Below are positions 42,297-52,030 of a DNA stretch of 64,000 nt, in pieces. The position numbers were made by a program, and so were the translations under genes. Position 1 is the stretch's first letter, and each line of letters starts with the position of its first letter. The stretch covers positions 1 through 64,000 of the forward strand of contig CAZHQG010000013.1 of assembly GCA_964534275.1 (NCBI GenBank), given 5' to 3'. The notes below the pieces were generated by a model. The model was not told where the DNA came from. It saw only the letters and a program-made list of their open reading frames with translations, and ran no database searches. Source of the DNA: HRBIN30 sp964534275. GTDB lineage: Bacteria > Desulfobacterota > Binatia > HRBIN30.

Positions 42297-45200
42297 ATGG
42301 AGATTGTGCGGGGGGCGTGGAGGCGCAGAAAATGGTGGGGCGTTTTGCTCTCGAGTTTCCTTGCAACGGGTGTACACGCCGATTTCCCTTACCCGCCGAA
42401 CCCCCGGCCGTGTCGCGACAGCGTCGAGAGAAACGGGTGCATTCAGGCTCAAGATTACGCTTCGTATTTGTTTCTGCCGGAGTCGGACCCGCCCACGATC
42501 CCGAACGACTTTACCGGCGGTACGGCGTGGAAGCTGGGAAGTAGTAAGACGGGAAACCCGGACATCGATACGAGCCCGCAGGAGTTGTTTGGAGTGACCG
42601 GTGCCAGTGTCGACCTGGCATGGCAAATCACCACGGGACGCCCCGATGTGGTCATCGCGGTGCTCGATTCTGGCATTCGCTGGCACCGCAGGCTGCCGGA
42701 TTTGGTCGCGAAGTTCTACCTCAATCGCGGGGAGTTGCCGGTTCCCGAGGGTTCACAAAACACCTACGACCGGTGGGATCGCAATGGTGACGGTGTGTTC
42801 AACGTGCGCGACTACGAGGCCAGCGAAGGGTTCGCCGCCGACTCGCGTGTACGCGACGCCAATGGCAACGGAATGTTGGACCCAGAAGATTTGATCTTCC
42901 TGTTCTCCGACGGTGTGGACGACGACGGCAACGGCTTTCCCGACGATATCTCCGGTTGGGATTTCTTCGAGGATGACAACGATCCGCTGGATGAGGTCGA
43001 CTACGGCCACGGTACCGGAGAAGCGCACGATTCGGGCGCGGAAGCAAACAACGGCGGGAGCGTGGGGACGTGTCCGAACTGCATGCTGTTGATGGTCCGG
43101 GTTGGAGATAGCTTCATTGCCGAGGTCAACGCGTTTGCGCGTGGAGTGTTGTTTGCCGTCGATAGCGGGGCAATGGTTATTCAAGAAGCGTTGGGAACGC
43201 TCAACCAGTCGAGCTTCGCTCAGGCTGCAATCGATTACGCCTACCGCCGCGGCGTGGTGGTGATTGCGTCGGCCGCGGACGAAGAGTCGAGTCACCACAA
43301 CTATCCCGCCGCGTATGCGCGCACGGTCGTTGCGAACTCTGTGACGCGCTATGCAGCAATCGGGGGCGTAACCATGTCCCCGCCTTCGTACCTCTACCTC
43401 AACGGCTGCACCAACTATGGCCCGCACATCGCCGTTGCCGTCCCGTCCACGTCCTGCTCGAGCGAGGCCACCGGGCTGAGTGCGGGCATGGCCGGGTTGG
43501 TGTACTCGGCTGCGCGCAATGCGATCGACCGAGGCCGCCTCACCACGTATCCGCAAGACGATGGGAGCTTCGCCCCGTTTCCTTTGTCAGCCAACGAAGT
43601 CAAACAAATCCTCACGATGAGCGCCGATGACATCGATTTCGATGCGCGCCCGGAACTCGGGCTACCACAAAATTACCGGATCGACTTCGCTCTGCCGCAA
43701 GACATTCGTTCGGAGAGATTTCCGTCCATCGCCGGCTTCGACCAATACTTTGGCTACGGCCGCATCAACGCCCGTCGAGCTGTCGAGCGGGTACGCGACG
43801 GGCAAATTCCACCCGAAGCGAGTATCGAGTCGCCCGCTTGGTTCACGTTGGTGTCGCCTTCTCAGCGCGTTTTGCCCGTGATTGGGCGTGTTGCTGCAAA
43901 CCGCGCGGCCTCGTTTTCCTGGGTGCTGGAAGTTGCTCCGGGTGTTCAGCCTCGGGAGGACCAATTCGCGCCCGTAGCAAGCGGGGAGGAAGAGCGCGCG
44001 CGGACTGGCACGCTTGGCGAAATTTCGTTGGAAGAGCTTGCCGAGCGCATGCCTTACGGGGTCACGGGACCGGCCACAGACGCATCGGGCCGGGCAGACC
44101 CGGAACGCTTTACGGTGACTCTTCGGCTTCGAGTTCGGGACGACCGAGGCCGCGTGGGCGAAGACCGCCGCGCGGTCTTCTTGCACCATGACCCGGACGC
44201 CCTCTTCCCTACACCCTATCGGTTGGGCAGTGATGGAGCATCGCCGCCTGTGTTTGCGGACATCACGGGCAACGGGATCGACGAGTTGATCGTGGCTACC
44301 TCGGACGGGCTCGTACACGCCTTCATGGGCAGGGATCTCCAGGAATCGCCGGGGTGGCCGGTGCACACGGCGCCGATGGAAGTGCAAGTCGACTCGCCCG
44401 CCTTCCGCAGCGGTGAAGTCGAAGTGCCGTTCACTCCGGTGTTGGCCGTTCCGGCCGTCGGGGATCTCGATCGCGATGGTACCCAGGAGGTGGTGGTCGC
44501 CGACTTGTACGGTCGCGTGTATGTCTGGGACTCGCTTGGTCGGCCGCGGCTAGGGTTCCCCGTACGCACGCGTCCGGAGTACTCGTTTCCCCTTCGCTCG
44601 GAACGCGAGGCAACGGGGAGTTGGCCGCATGCGCCTGATATGGTCCATCGGCTCGACGCGGACAATCGCTTGGCGCGCGGCTTCATTGGAGGTCCGGTCT
44701 TAGCGAACTTGGACCACTCGTCCGACGGCTCGTTGGAAATTATTGCCGCAGCCATGGATCGCCACGTCTATGCCTGGTTCGCCAACGGTCAGCCCGTGCC
44801 CGGTTGGCCTGTGTTGCTCAAGGATCCAACCAAAGTCAGCCACGTTGATCCGGTAACAAACACCGTAACCCTGTTGCCGAACGCTGGCCAACGCATGGGC
44901 AGTAAGATCATCATTCCACCATCGGTTGGCGACGTGGACGGTGACGGACGGCTGGATGTAATCGCTGGTGTGAACGAAGCGTACAAGGAACGTCCAAACG
45001 CAGTGATCACCAACGTGGTGATCAACTTCTTGCAAGTTGGGGGTGCCTTGGACAGCGGCAATGCGCGAATTTACGCCATTCACGCAGAAGGTACCAATCG
45101 TGGCAGCAGTCCGGTGCCGTTTGGTTGGAACCCCGAGGCCTTTCTTCCAGGTTGGCCTCAGCGCATCGCCTTGCTCACCACAGAATTGCTGCCCGTGGTG

Positions 45201-46631
45201 GGCACAGGAGTGAATGGTCCCGCTGCCCTGGCGGATCTGGATGGCGATGGCCGCCACGAAATTGCGGCTTTTTCCATGCTCGGGCCAGCGTATGTGTTCC
45301 GTGGAGACGGAACTTCTTTTCTCGGTACCGAGCGGGGCACGATTCCACGCACCTTACAGGCAGACGTCTTTGGGGCAAGCAGCATTTCCATCGATGCCCC
45401 AAGCTACCCGGCACTGGGTGCCCCAGTGCTGGCAGAGATGTTCGGGCCCGGCACAGGATTTCAGCTCGTTGGCCCAACGGCAGGCTTGGGCAAGCTCCTG
45501 GATGCAAATCTACCTGCGCGCCAAACCCCCGCGGAAAATCACTTGGCAGCTTGGAACCTCACGTCGGCCGCCTGGCCCCAGGGGAACTTTTTGCCCGGCT
45601 TTCCGCATATCGTGAACGACTTGCAGTTTCTCGTCGGGCCTATCGTCGCTGATATTACCGGCGACGGAGTTGCGGAAGCGATTTCCGGAAGCGGAGTCTA
45701 CGACTTGCATGCGGTCGACGGAACAGGTGTGGTTGCAGCGGGTTGGCCAAAGTTTACGGGTGGTTGGAGTGTGGGTTCTCCTGCTGTTGGTGACCTCGAT
45801 GGGGACGGAGTGTTGGAGGTTGCCGCGGTCACACGCGAAGGAAACCTGTTCGTGTTTGCCACGCGCGGGCCCGCGTGCGGCAACATCCCTTGGCGCCAAT
45901 TCCACCACGACCAATGGGGTACGGGCAACTACCACAGCGACGCGCGCCCGCCGGCTGCTCCTTTTGGCAGCATAGAGCCGAGCGGCTCTCGCGGCCTGAC
46001 GGTTGCCATTCCTCGCTTTCCGGGAGATGACGGCTTTTGCGGCGCGCCGGCAACGCTGGAGCTACGCGCGTCGGTACAGCCCATCGTGGACAAGGACTCA
46101 TTCGAGCAGGCACTGACGGTAGAGTTGCAACCTGCGGGAGTTTTAGCTGTGGGCATGCCGGCAACGCTGACGCTCCGCAGTGGACTTCCATCGAGCGTCT
46201 TTGGTCGCGTCTATTTCGCTGCACGAGCCGTTGACGATGCTGGCAACTCTTCTCCCGTTGTTGCCTACGGCGCTCTCGAACTCGGTCCGGTGCCATCTCC
46301 CACGCCAAGCGCTACCCGCACGGCCTCACCTACGATGACCCCTTCCCGCGACCCGACCGTCACGCCAAGTGCTACGGCAACAGCGATCGTCACCGTACCG
46401 CTTGCTGCGACCCCAACGGCGACCTCCGTGCCCCCGACAAGGACCCCTCCAACGATCGTGCAACCGACTCGACCAGCAATCGCCGACAGCGACGGTTGTT
46501 CCATGCAGGGGCCGTCTGGGTGGAGTGCTTGGCCGTTGGTTACCTGTTGCGCGCTTGGGATGCTCGCGAGAAGAAAGCGGCGGATGAAAACCGCAAGCGT
46601 GCCCGAGGCTCGGTCCGCTTCAGCGCGTTAG
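42297..46631 (+). CDS. Secreted subtilisin-like protease with FG-GAP repeats and MYXO-CTERM-like anchor
   Basis: The 1444-residue protein starts with a signal peptide (KWWGVLLSSFLATGVHA). The S8 catalytic triad is Asp124 (AVLDSGIRW), His238 (YGHGTGEAHD) and Ser395 (TGLSAGMAGLV). The serine motif departs from the usual GTSMAAP. About seven FG-GAP/VCBS-type blades follow between residues 650 and 1200 (for example VGDLDRDGTQEVVVADLYG and VGDVDGDGRLDVIAGV), forming a probable propeller. A beta-sandwich and a Thr/Pro linker lead to a tail of DGCS, a hydrophobic stretch and RRKRR. GGAGGT lies before the ATG. It converges on gspN with a four-base overlap and is a likely T2SS substrate. Confidence 0.9.
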   Translation: MEIVRGAWRRRKWWGVLLSSFLATGVHADFPYPPNPRPCRDSVERNGCIQAQDYASYLFLPESDPPTIPNDFTGGTAWKLGSSKTGNPDIDTSPQELFGVTGASVDLAWQITTGRPDVVIAVLDSGIRWHRRLPDLVAKFYLNRGELPVPEGSQNTYDRWDRNGDGVFNVRDYEASEGFAADSRVRDANGNGMLDPEDLIFLFSDGVDDDGNGFPDDISGWDFFEDDNDPLDEVDYGHGTGEAHDSGAEANNGGSVGTCPNCMLLMVRVGDSFIAEVNAFARGVLFAVDSGAMVIQEALGTLNQSSFAQAAIDYAYRRGVVVIASAADEESSHHNYPAAYARTVVANSVTRYAAIGGVTMSPPSYLYLNGCTNYGPHIAVAVPSTSCSSEATGLSAGMAGLVYSAARNAIDRGRLTTYPQDDGSFAPFPLSANEVKQILTMSADDIDFDARPELGLPQNYRIDFALPQDIRSERFPSIAGFDQYFGYGRINARRAVERVRDGQIPPEASIESPAWFTLVSPSQRVLPVIGRVAANRAASFSWVLEVAPGVQPREDQFAPVASGEEERARTGTLGEISLEELAERMPYGVTGPATDASGRADPERFTVTLRLRVRDDRGRVGEDRRAVFLHHDPDALFPTPYRLGSDGASPPVFADITGNGIDELIVATSDGLVHAFMGRDLQESPGWPVHTAPMEVQVDSPAFRSGEVEVPFTPVLAVPAVGDLDRDGTQEVVVADLYGRVYVWDSLGRPRLGFPVRTRPEYSFPLRSEREATGSWPHAPDMVHRLDADNRLARGFIGGPVLANLDHSSDGSLEIIAAAMDRHVYAWFANGQPVPGWPVLLKDPTKVSHVDPVTNTVTLLPNAGQRMGSKIIIPPSVGDVDGDGRLDVIAGVNEAYKERPNAVITNVVINFLQVGGALDSGNARIYAIHAEGTNRGSSPVPFGWNPEAFLPGWPQRIALLTTELLPVVGTGVNGPAALADLDGDGRHEIAAFSMLGPAYVFRGDGTSFLGTERGTIPRTLQADVFGASSISIDAPSYPALGAPVLAEMFGPGTGFQLVGPTAGLGKLLDANLPARQTPAENHLAAWNLTSAAWPQGNFLPGFPHIVNDLQFLVGPIVADITGDGVAEAISGSGVYDLHAVDGTGVVAAGWPKFTGGWSVGSPAVGDLDGDGVLEVAAVTREGNLFVFATRGPACGNIPWRQFHHDQWGTGNYHSDARPPAAPFGSIEPSGSRGLTVAIPRFPGDDGFCGAPATLELRASVQPIVDKDSFEQALTVELQPAGVLAVGMPATLTLRSGLPSSVFGRVYFAARAVDDAGNSSPVVAYGALELGPVPSPTPSATRTASPTMTPSRDPTVTPSATATAIVTVPLAATPTATSVPPTRTPPTIVQPTRPAIADSDGCSMQGPSGWSAWPLVTCCALGMLARRKRRMKTASVPEARSASAR

Positions 46632-47533
46632 CGAATCCGCGGGTGGGCCAGCGTGCCCGTAATCGTCACGGGTGCGTCGGGTTTCCCACCCGCTGGCTTC
46701 GGCAGCAGTGCGAGCACGGCTTTGACCATCTCCGACGCTTGAGGTCCCGGCGCAACGGTCAGCCGGAGATTCAATCCACTTTCCCCGTACGGCTCCCGCA
46801 ATGTGATTTGCCCGGAACCTTGGACGATCAAGTCTCCGCTAGCGGCCAAATCGGTCACGTCGATTTTTCCGGGAGAAACCCGAAACTTCGATTTCACTTG
46901 TTTCAGCGAAACATCCGGCACCGGCCATCCGTTCATCTTGACCTTCTCGAGGCGCAGATTGTCGATGTTGAGTTCGCCCGTCGCCTGCCCTTGCTGAAAA
47001 GCGTTGCCGCGGAGTTCGAAGCTGATCGTCCCGGACACCGACCCATACAACTGGCCTTCTTCGAGTTGGGCAAGCAGCGTGCGATAGCGATGGAGTTGGA
47101 GCTGCTCCCATTGCAACGTTCCACTGATGCTTGCCTCACGGTAGCTGATTCCTCCGTGGATTCGCCCGCCGTACAGCTCGGCACCAATGCCAGCGGCGGT
47201 AAAGTTCCCCTTGATCCATTCCGTCCACAGGGGACGAGCCCAGAGACTCGTGATTTCCAGAAGCGGGGGCTGGCCCTCTTCGGTTCCGCCAATCCGGACG
47301 CCAGTGAGCTCGTAGCCTTTCAGTGGCGCGAGCCCGGCATTTTGTACGCGTAGCGCCAGTGGTCCGCGGTCGACCTTACGCAAGGCATGCTGCACGACCA
47401 GGTCGTGCGGAAAAACGAAAATCAGCGCCACGACAAACGCCACGAACGTATAGACGGTGTAGGCCCAAAACAGCCGGCTGCCGAGAAATTCCGGCAACGT
47501 CCATTGCGGGAAGGGGATGCTGGGGAAACGCAT
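46628..47533 (-). CDS. gspN: Type II secretion system protein GspN
   Basis: The 301-residue protein has one N-terminal membrane helix (VYTFVAFVVALIFVF) and an extended beta-rich periplasmic part with repeated strand patterns (SGTISFELRGNAFQQGQATGEL type; LDITDLAAS-like VTDLAASGDLIVQGSGQITL), matching the deltaproteobacterial GspN/AsmA-like family. Its job in secretion is not settled; it is thought to be an accessory inner-membrane component. It is the last gene of the gsp operon and follows gspM by 28 bases. Confidence 0.82.
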   Translation of the reverse strand: MRFPSIPFPQWTLPEFLGSRLFWAYTVYTFVAFVVALIFVFPHDLVVQHALRKVDRGPLALRVQNAGLAPLKGYELTGVRIGGTEEGQPPLLEITSLWARPLWTEWIKGNFTAAGIGAELYGGRIHGGISYREASISGTLQWEQLQLHRYRTLLAQLEEGQLYGSVSGTISFELRGNAFQQGQATGELNIDNLRLEKVKMNGWPVPDVSLKQVKSKFRVSPGKIDVTDLAASGDLIVQGSGQITLREPYGESGLNLRLTVAPGPQASEMVKAVLALLPKPAGGKPDAPVTITGTLAHPRIR

Positions 47534-47561
47534 GAGCGACGCTCCAATTCGCTGGGATTCT

Positions 47562-48161
47562 CTACGCGGCCGGGGGCCGTTCCGCAGGTTTGTCTTGCGG
47601 TTTCTCCGCGGGCTTCAACACCGCCACGATGGCTTGCACATCGAAGCTGTACGGGTCGTTCATGCGCTTCTTGATCGCCACGCGCGAGAAGTGCAGCGGG
47701 TGCTCCCCTTTTTCCACGCGGTGGAGCAAATCGACAATCTGGGGAAGGGCCACTTGGGTGAGTTTGATCTCGACCATCTCTTCGATGAATTCAGGGGCCT
47801 CTGGCTTTGGCCGAGTTGTGGGGTTCAGGGATACGATTTTGTCGCGGCTGACGGCGCCCGTGACCACGTTTTGCAGATACCCGAGCAAGTTGAAGTTCGG
47901 ATCTACTTCGGAAATGTCACCGTACGCCTCGAGCTGCCGGAGCAAGTCCAAATAGTAGTCGCGCTGGCGTTGCAACTCGACAAGTTCCTTTTCTCGCAAG
48001 GTAATGCGCCGCACCAGTTGCTGTTTGTTTGCTTGCAGTGGGTCCCACACAAAGGAGTACCCGAGGATGAGCACGGTCGACACTGCAGCGACGACCAGCA
48101 AAACACGCTCGCGCGGGGCGAGCCGATCGAAATAGCGGGTTACCACGCTCCAATCGAACAT
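47562..48161 (-). CDS. gspM: Type II secretion system protein GspM
   Basis: The 199-residue protein has one N-terminal membrane helix (RVLLVVAAVSTVLILGYSFVW), a coiled coil (QQLVRRITLREKELVELQRQR) and a small ferredoxin-like periplasmic domain (EIKLTQVALPQIVDLLHRVE). This is the GspM/PilO layout. It forms the inner-membrane platform with GspL. Its ATG overlaps the gspL stop by one base (TGATG). Confidence 0.88.
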   Translation of the reverse strand: MFDWSVVTRYFDRLAPRERVLLVVAAVSTVLILGYSFVWDPLQANKQQLVRRITLREKELVELQRQRDYYLDLLRQLEAYGDISEVDPNFNLLGYLQNVVTGAVSRDKIVSLNPTTRPKPEAPEFIEEMVEIKLTQVALPQIVDLLHRVEKGEHPLHFSRVAIKKRMNDPYSFDVQAIVAVLKPAEKPQDKPAERPPAA

Positions 48162-49681
48162 CAGCTTCTTCCCGCCGGCCGGCTCGGGACTGGTGCACCA
48201 GCCTTGTTCAATGTGAGAATCATACGAAAATCGACGCGGCCATCGGGTCCGCTCTTAATGTCTTTCACCTGCACATCGGCGAAGTACTTTCCGTTGGCAA
48301 TCGCTTCGCGAATTGCGTTGGGCGTATCGAGGGAGTCCGTGTGCGCGCGCATTTTGATCTCTTCCGTATCCATGACGTACTCGTCCACTTCGAGCTTGAG
48401 CGTTTCCGGAATGGCAGTACTGATGGCATGCAAAGCATCGATGGCCGTTGCTCCACTGGGAGGCGCGACACTGCCGAGCAGCTTGAGGCGCTTCTCGGCG
48501 GCGGCAATTTCTTCGCGGAGTTGTCGGCTCTCGTCGACCACGCGCTGCACGTCGGGCAGGGTTTGCTGGAATACGTACCGGACCTGCGCGTTCACAGCGT
48601 TCAAGCGCGATTCCAAGTAGCGGTAGTCCAAGTACGTTTGCAGGACGAACAGTCCGAGTGCGACCGTGGCTAGGCTTACGGTTCCAAGGAGGCTTCTCCG
48701 CAGCTCTTCTTGGGCGCGATGGTAAGCAAACTCCCCGCGCCGAAAATTTACGCCAAATGCCTGTTCGGACTGGATCTCGCGCAAAGCCAACCCAAGAGGC
48801 GCGGCAAACAGAGCAATCTGATTGCGGAGTGGCGCAGGCAGCCCTTTCAGCGGCGACTCCTGGATCCGCACGATGTTCCAGCCCAGTTGTTCGTTCAGTT
48901 GGCGAGCCAGTTCATCGAAGTAAATCCCTTCACCGACGAGCAAACAGGACAAGGGGCTGCTCTCCGCATCGCCGTTGGCAAGAGCGAGGACTGTCCAACG
49001 CAGTTCCGTGACGACCTCGCTCACGACAGCTTCCACGGCGTTGGCGTGGCCATTTCCCTCCGGTGTTGCTGGGTCGAGATCTACTGCCGCCGGGGTAATC
49101 GTGCGCAGCCCGAGCAAATGACCATTGCGGTACAGCGCTACGTGCAAGCAGTCGACGTCTCCACCAAGGAACAACACCGGGTCGCCAATCGGGCGGTCGA
49201 TCAGTTGCAGAACGTTGAGAGAAGCAAGGGGCGCAAAGTCGACGATCTTTGGGTCCAGCCCAGCTGCCTGCAGTGCAGCAAGATGCGCTTGGAGGTCGTC
49301 TCGTCTCACGAGCGCCGCCAGTACCTGGCTGCCCTCTTTGTCGCGACTGAGAACCTGGTAGGAAACCACCACCTCGTCGAGGTCGAATGGAACCTGGGTT
49401 TCGAGCTCGTACGGAACCGTTTGGTCGAGGCGCTTGCGGTCTTTGAAGGGAAGGCGGAAGGTCCGCAACGTGACCAAGTCCCCAGGCAGCGAGGAGACCA
49501 CCGTGTGCGGCCGAAGATGGTGTTTCTCCACCAAGGATCGCAGGGTGGTATCCAGAGTGGCATTTGGATCGATCGGCACCCGGTAGAATTCCAGGATCTT
49601 GTAATCGCGGAACGACGCCTCGACGAGCGCTGCCCGAATCTCGTGATGTTCGACCTCTAAGGCGAGGATTTGCTGCGGCAT
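48161..49681 (-). CDS. gspL: Type II secretion system protein GspL
   Basis: The 506-residue protein has a cytoplasmic actin-like (PilM/FtsA-type) domain over the first 330 residues (LALEVEHHEIRAALVE, VVSSLPGDLVTLRTFRLPF, VPYELETQVPFDLDEVVV), one membrane helix near 340-360 (LLGTVSLATVALGLFVLQTYL), and a periplasmic coiled-coil/ferredoxin-like part. GspL recruits the GspE ATPase to the inner membrane. AAAGGA precedes the ATG, and the gspK stop lies 27 bases upstream. Confidence 0.9.
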   Translation of the reverse strand: MPQQILALEVEHHEIRAALVEASFRDYKILEFYRVPIDPNATLDTTLRSLVEKHHLRPHTVVSSLPGDLVTLRTFRLPFKDRKRLDQTVPYELETQVPFDLDEVVVSYQVLSRDKEGSQVLAALVRRDDLQAHLAALQAAGLDPKIVDFAPLASLNVLQLIDRPIGDPVLFLGGDVDCLHVALYRNGHLLGLRTITPAAVDLDPATPEGNGHANAVEAVVSEVVTELRWTVLALANGDAESSPLSCLLVGEGIYFDELARQLNEQLGWNIVRIQESPLKGLPAPLRNQIALFAAPLGLALREIQSEQAFGVNFRRGEFAYHRAQEELRRSLLGTVSLATVALGLFVLQTYLDYRYLESRLNAVNAQVRYVFQQTLPDVQRVVDESRQLREEIAAAEKRLKLLGSVAPPSGATAIDALHAISTAIPETLKLEVDEYVMDTEEIKMRAHTDSLDTPNAIREAIANGKYFADVQVKDIKSGPDGRVDFRMILTLNKAGAPVPSRPAGRS

Positions 49682-49708
49682 GGAATCCTTTATGCTCCAA
49701 GTTCTCGT

Positions 49709-50896
49709 TTACAATTCGTTTGCTTCCCCGCTCTGCGACTCGGGTCGAAATAGCACAGCGCCACCTTGTTTTTGCCAGTACAGCCGCGTGAGTTTCCAGC
49801 GGGTCACTGTACCACCCGAAGCGCCCGGCTGCACCTGGCGGGCGTCGCGCCGCACGAGCATCTCTGCAGAGCGGCTGATTCCCCCGGAACCGGTTAGCGG
49901 ATTGATGTTGACAATGGCGGTTGCCCGAATGGAGTACACGTTGCTCCGAGCCCCGAGCATCATCCGCGCATTGCGATAGAGGGGATCCTGTGCCGTCGAT
50001 GCTTGACTCGCCAGGGTGAGGACGTTGCTTGCTTGCAACATTTGGCTTTGTCGTTGCTGGATGATTTCTTCCACAACCGCGCTGTCGCCCAGGATAGCAG
50101 CGAGTACCTCCCGGGGGGCGGTGTTTGCGTTGACCTGACTCGGAAACGGCCAGCCAAACGCGGTGATGTACGGCCGCAAACGGCGCAGCTCGGGCTGGCT
50201 CAAAAATCCCGGAACGGCAGTCACCTCGTCGAGCGAGCCAAAGTACAGCGTGCTCAGCGGTGGTGGAGTCGCCGTCAGCGTTGGTAACGCGCCGGCTCCC
50301 GGAGTAGGCGTTCCGGTCGCAGGGCCCTGCCCTGCTGCCGGTCCGAAATACAACTCGAAGAGTTGGTTCCAATAATCGTCGAGCGCGACGATCGCGTCTG
50401 GCCGCGCCCCGTGGCCTTCGAAAATTCGGCCCACGGTGAACAGCCATGATTGGTATCTCTGCGGCGATTGTTCGGGGTTTGGGTTGGAGCGTCCAGCCCT
50501 CCATTCTGCCTGGGTTTGTGGTCGGGTGAGGTTGAGATTGATCTTGCCGCTCTCATCCAGGATTTCCACGCGCAGCCTCGATCCTGGTGGCAGTGCAAGC
50601 CAGCCACCGCCATCGTCGATTTGGCAAGCGGCTCCTTCGCGAGCTTGTTGCGGGCACCACTCCTCCAAAAACGAGTCGGTCAGGGGATCTTGGTCCTGCA
50701 ACAGCAACGCTTCTCCGAGCGCAATGCCAGAGCGCGCGAGCAAGGACGCCTGCAAACTGTGCACAGAATTTCGCGCCATCCGAGCATCGATTTCCGCAGA
50801 GAAAAAGAACTCCGTTACCGTGATGGTGAGCAACGCCACCACCATCAGCGCCATAATGAGAGCCACGCCGCGCTCGCTCCGTAGAAGAGGCTTCAT
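49709..50896 (-). CDS. gspK: Type II secretion minor pseudopilin GspK
   Basis: The 395-residue protein has a prepilin-like N-terminus (LLRSERGVALIMALMVVALL) cleaved after Gly, then a large globular part typical of GspK: VEILDESGKINLNL and a helix-hairpin-helix-like SAM domain (TAVPGFLSQPELRRLRPYITAFG, NANTAPREVLAAIL). A Pro/Gly/Thr-rich insert lies mid-protein. GspK caps the pseudopilus tip with GspI and GspJ. The ATG at 50896 overlaps the gspJ stop by four bases and begins the prepilin leader. Confidence 0.92.
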   Translation of the reverse strand: MKPLLRSERGVALIMALMVVALLTITVTEFFFSAEIDARMARNSVHSLQASLLARSGIALGEALLLQDQDPLTDSFLEEWCPQQAREGAACQIDDGGGWLALPPGSRLRVEILDESGKINLNLTRPQTQAEWRAGRSNPNPEQSPQRYQSWLFTVGRIFEGHGARPDAIVALDDYWNQLFELYFGPAAGQGPATGTPTPGAGALPTLTATPPPLSTLYFGSLDEVTAVPGFLSQPELRRLRPYITAFGWPFPSQVNANTAPREVLAAILGDSAVVEEIIQQRQSQMLQASNVLTLASQASTAQDPLYRNARMMLGARSNVYSIRATAIVNINPLTGSGGISRSAEMLVRRDARQVQPGASGGTVTRWKLTRLYWQKQGGAVLFRPESQSGEANEL

Positions 50897-51645
50897 GGCA
50901 GACCCCCTCCAAGGGGTCCTGGAGTCGGCGGCGGAACGTAGAGGGGCAAGTCGACGCGCGTGCTGAAATCGACGTAGCCTCCGCTGTTGTCGAACAAAAA
51001 CAGCTGAATCTCCACGACTGGCGGGAGACCAGGAGGGATCTGGCCAGGTTGAGGTGCCACGGTGGTGTCCCACGCGTTCACCCACGAGCCGCTCTGCGGA
51101 TCTAAATACCGGAGCCTGAGCCCAGCCACCCGATCGACGAGGTACACGTCGCTCGTCAAGGCACCTTGGGTCGCGCCTTGTTCCGACGCAGACATCTCGG
51201 CGGTTGCTTGGCTCAGCGGGTCGAGCAGCACTTCCTCGTGGCGAAGAAGGGCAAATGCGCGGGGCATGTCGGGCATCGGTTCGAGCAAGTACGACACGAA
51301 CGTGCGGCCGCCACGTCGCCCACCGGCGCTACGATCACGCCGGGTATCGATCACGAATCCGACTTGGTCCGTGGGTACCGGGTCGTTTCCAGGAACACCG
51401 ATAAACCACACGCCGCCGCGGTTGGCCGCACTCGGATTCAAGGCCCGCTCCAAATCGTCGGCCATGCGCATAACCGCATCCCGGCCTGCCGCAAAGAGCT
51501 CCGCTCGTTCCTCAGCTCGGTTCTTGCCGTCGAGCGTTCGCCAAAGGACGCCGTACACGGTGGTGGCCATGATGGCGAAGATGGTGATGGCAAGCAGCAG
51601 TTCGAGCAGGGTGAAGCCTGCGGAGCACCGATTAGAGGGCTGCAT
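50893..51645 (-). CDS. gspJ: Type II secretion minor pseudopilin GspJ
   Basis: The 250-residue protein has the class III leader CSAGFTLLELLLAITIFA, cut before Phe by prepilin peptidase and N-methylated, followed by AAGRDAVMRMADDLERAL and a beta-rich domain with FVSYLLEP and VAGLRLRYLDP, as in GspJ. It would be part of the pseudopilus tip complex. The ATG at 51645 gives a normal leader length and lies within the end of gspI (14-base overlap). Confidence 0.9.
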   Translation of the reverse strand: MQPSNRCSAGFTLLELLLAITIFAIMATTVYGVLWRTLDGKNRAEERAELFAAGRDAVMRMADDLERALNPSAANRGGVWFIGVPGNDPVPTDQVGFVIDTRRDRSAGGRRGGRTFVSYLLEPMPDMPRAFALLRHEEVLLDPLSQATAEMSASEQGATQGALTSDVYLVDRVAGLRLRYLDPQSGSWVNAWDTTVAPQPGQIPPGLPPVVEIQLFLFDNSGGYVDFSTRVDLPLYVPPPTPGPLGGGLP

Positions 51646-52030
51646 CGCGTACAAAAAAAGTAACCTCGCATGCTTGCATGTTGCGCTGGTCCCAAAACAC
51701 GCGCACCACCACTTGTCGCATGGTGTCGAGCCCAGTGGGAAACACTTCCTGGTCGTAAAAGAAGCCCGGGTAGCCGTCGATCGGGCCGGCTTCGCTGCGA
51801 ACACTGTCGATCCCTTGCTGCATTGCCATGTACTGCACCAAGCTTGCGCGTTCGCGCGCAAGCAGTACGGCACGGGCGAGGTTTTGATCGTAGATGATCG
51901 TGGAGATATTGCGGGCGTGCCAGCCCAACAGAGTCACGAACGCGATCGCGATCACCGCCAGAGCGATGAGCACTTCGAGCAGTGTGAACCCGTCTTTCTT
52001 CCAGAGGCTGCCCCGCTGTTTACTGGCCAT
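51632..52030 (-). CDS. gspI: Type II secretion minor pseudopilin GspI
   Basis: The 132-residue protein has the prepilin leader KKDGFTLLEVLIALAVIAIA and the GspI-like segment IIYDQNLARAVLLARERAS, then a small sheet domain (VVVRVFWDQRN, EVTFFVRD). GspI nucleates the tip complex with GspJ and GspK. The start is set by the short basic leader; the frame overlaps the end of gspH by 11 bases. Confidence 0.9.
   Translation of the reverse strand: MASKQRGSLWKKDGFTLLEVLIALAVIAIAFVTLLGWHARNISTIIYDQNLARAVLLARERASLVQYMAMQQGIDSVRSEAGPIDGYPGFFYDQEVFPTGLDTMRQVVVRVFWDQRNMQACEVTFFVRDAAL

Noticed and set aside
48930..50504. Minus-strand 524-residue frame across gspL and gspK
   Set aside because: It is out of frame with both genes. 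Its product is Arg/Pro-rich, while the gspL and gspK frames carry clear family features.
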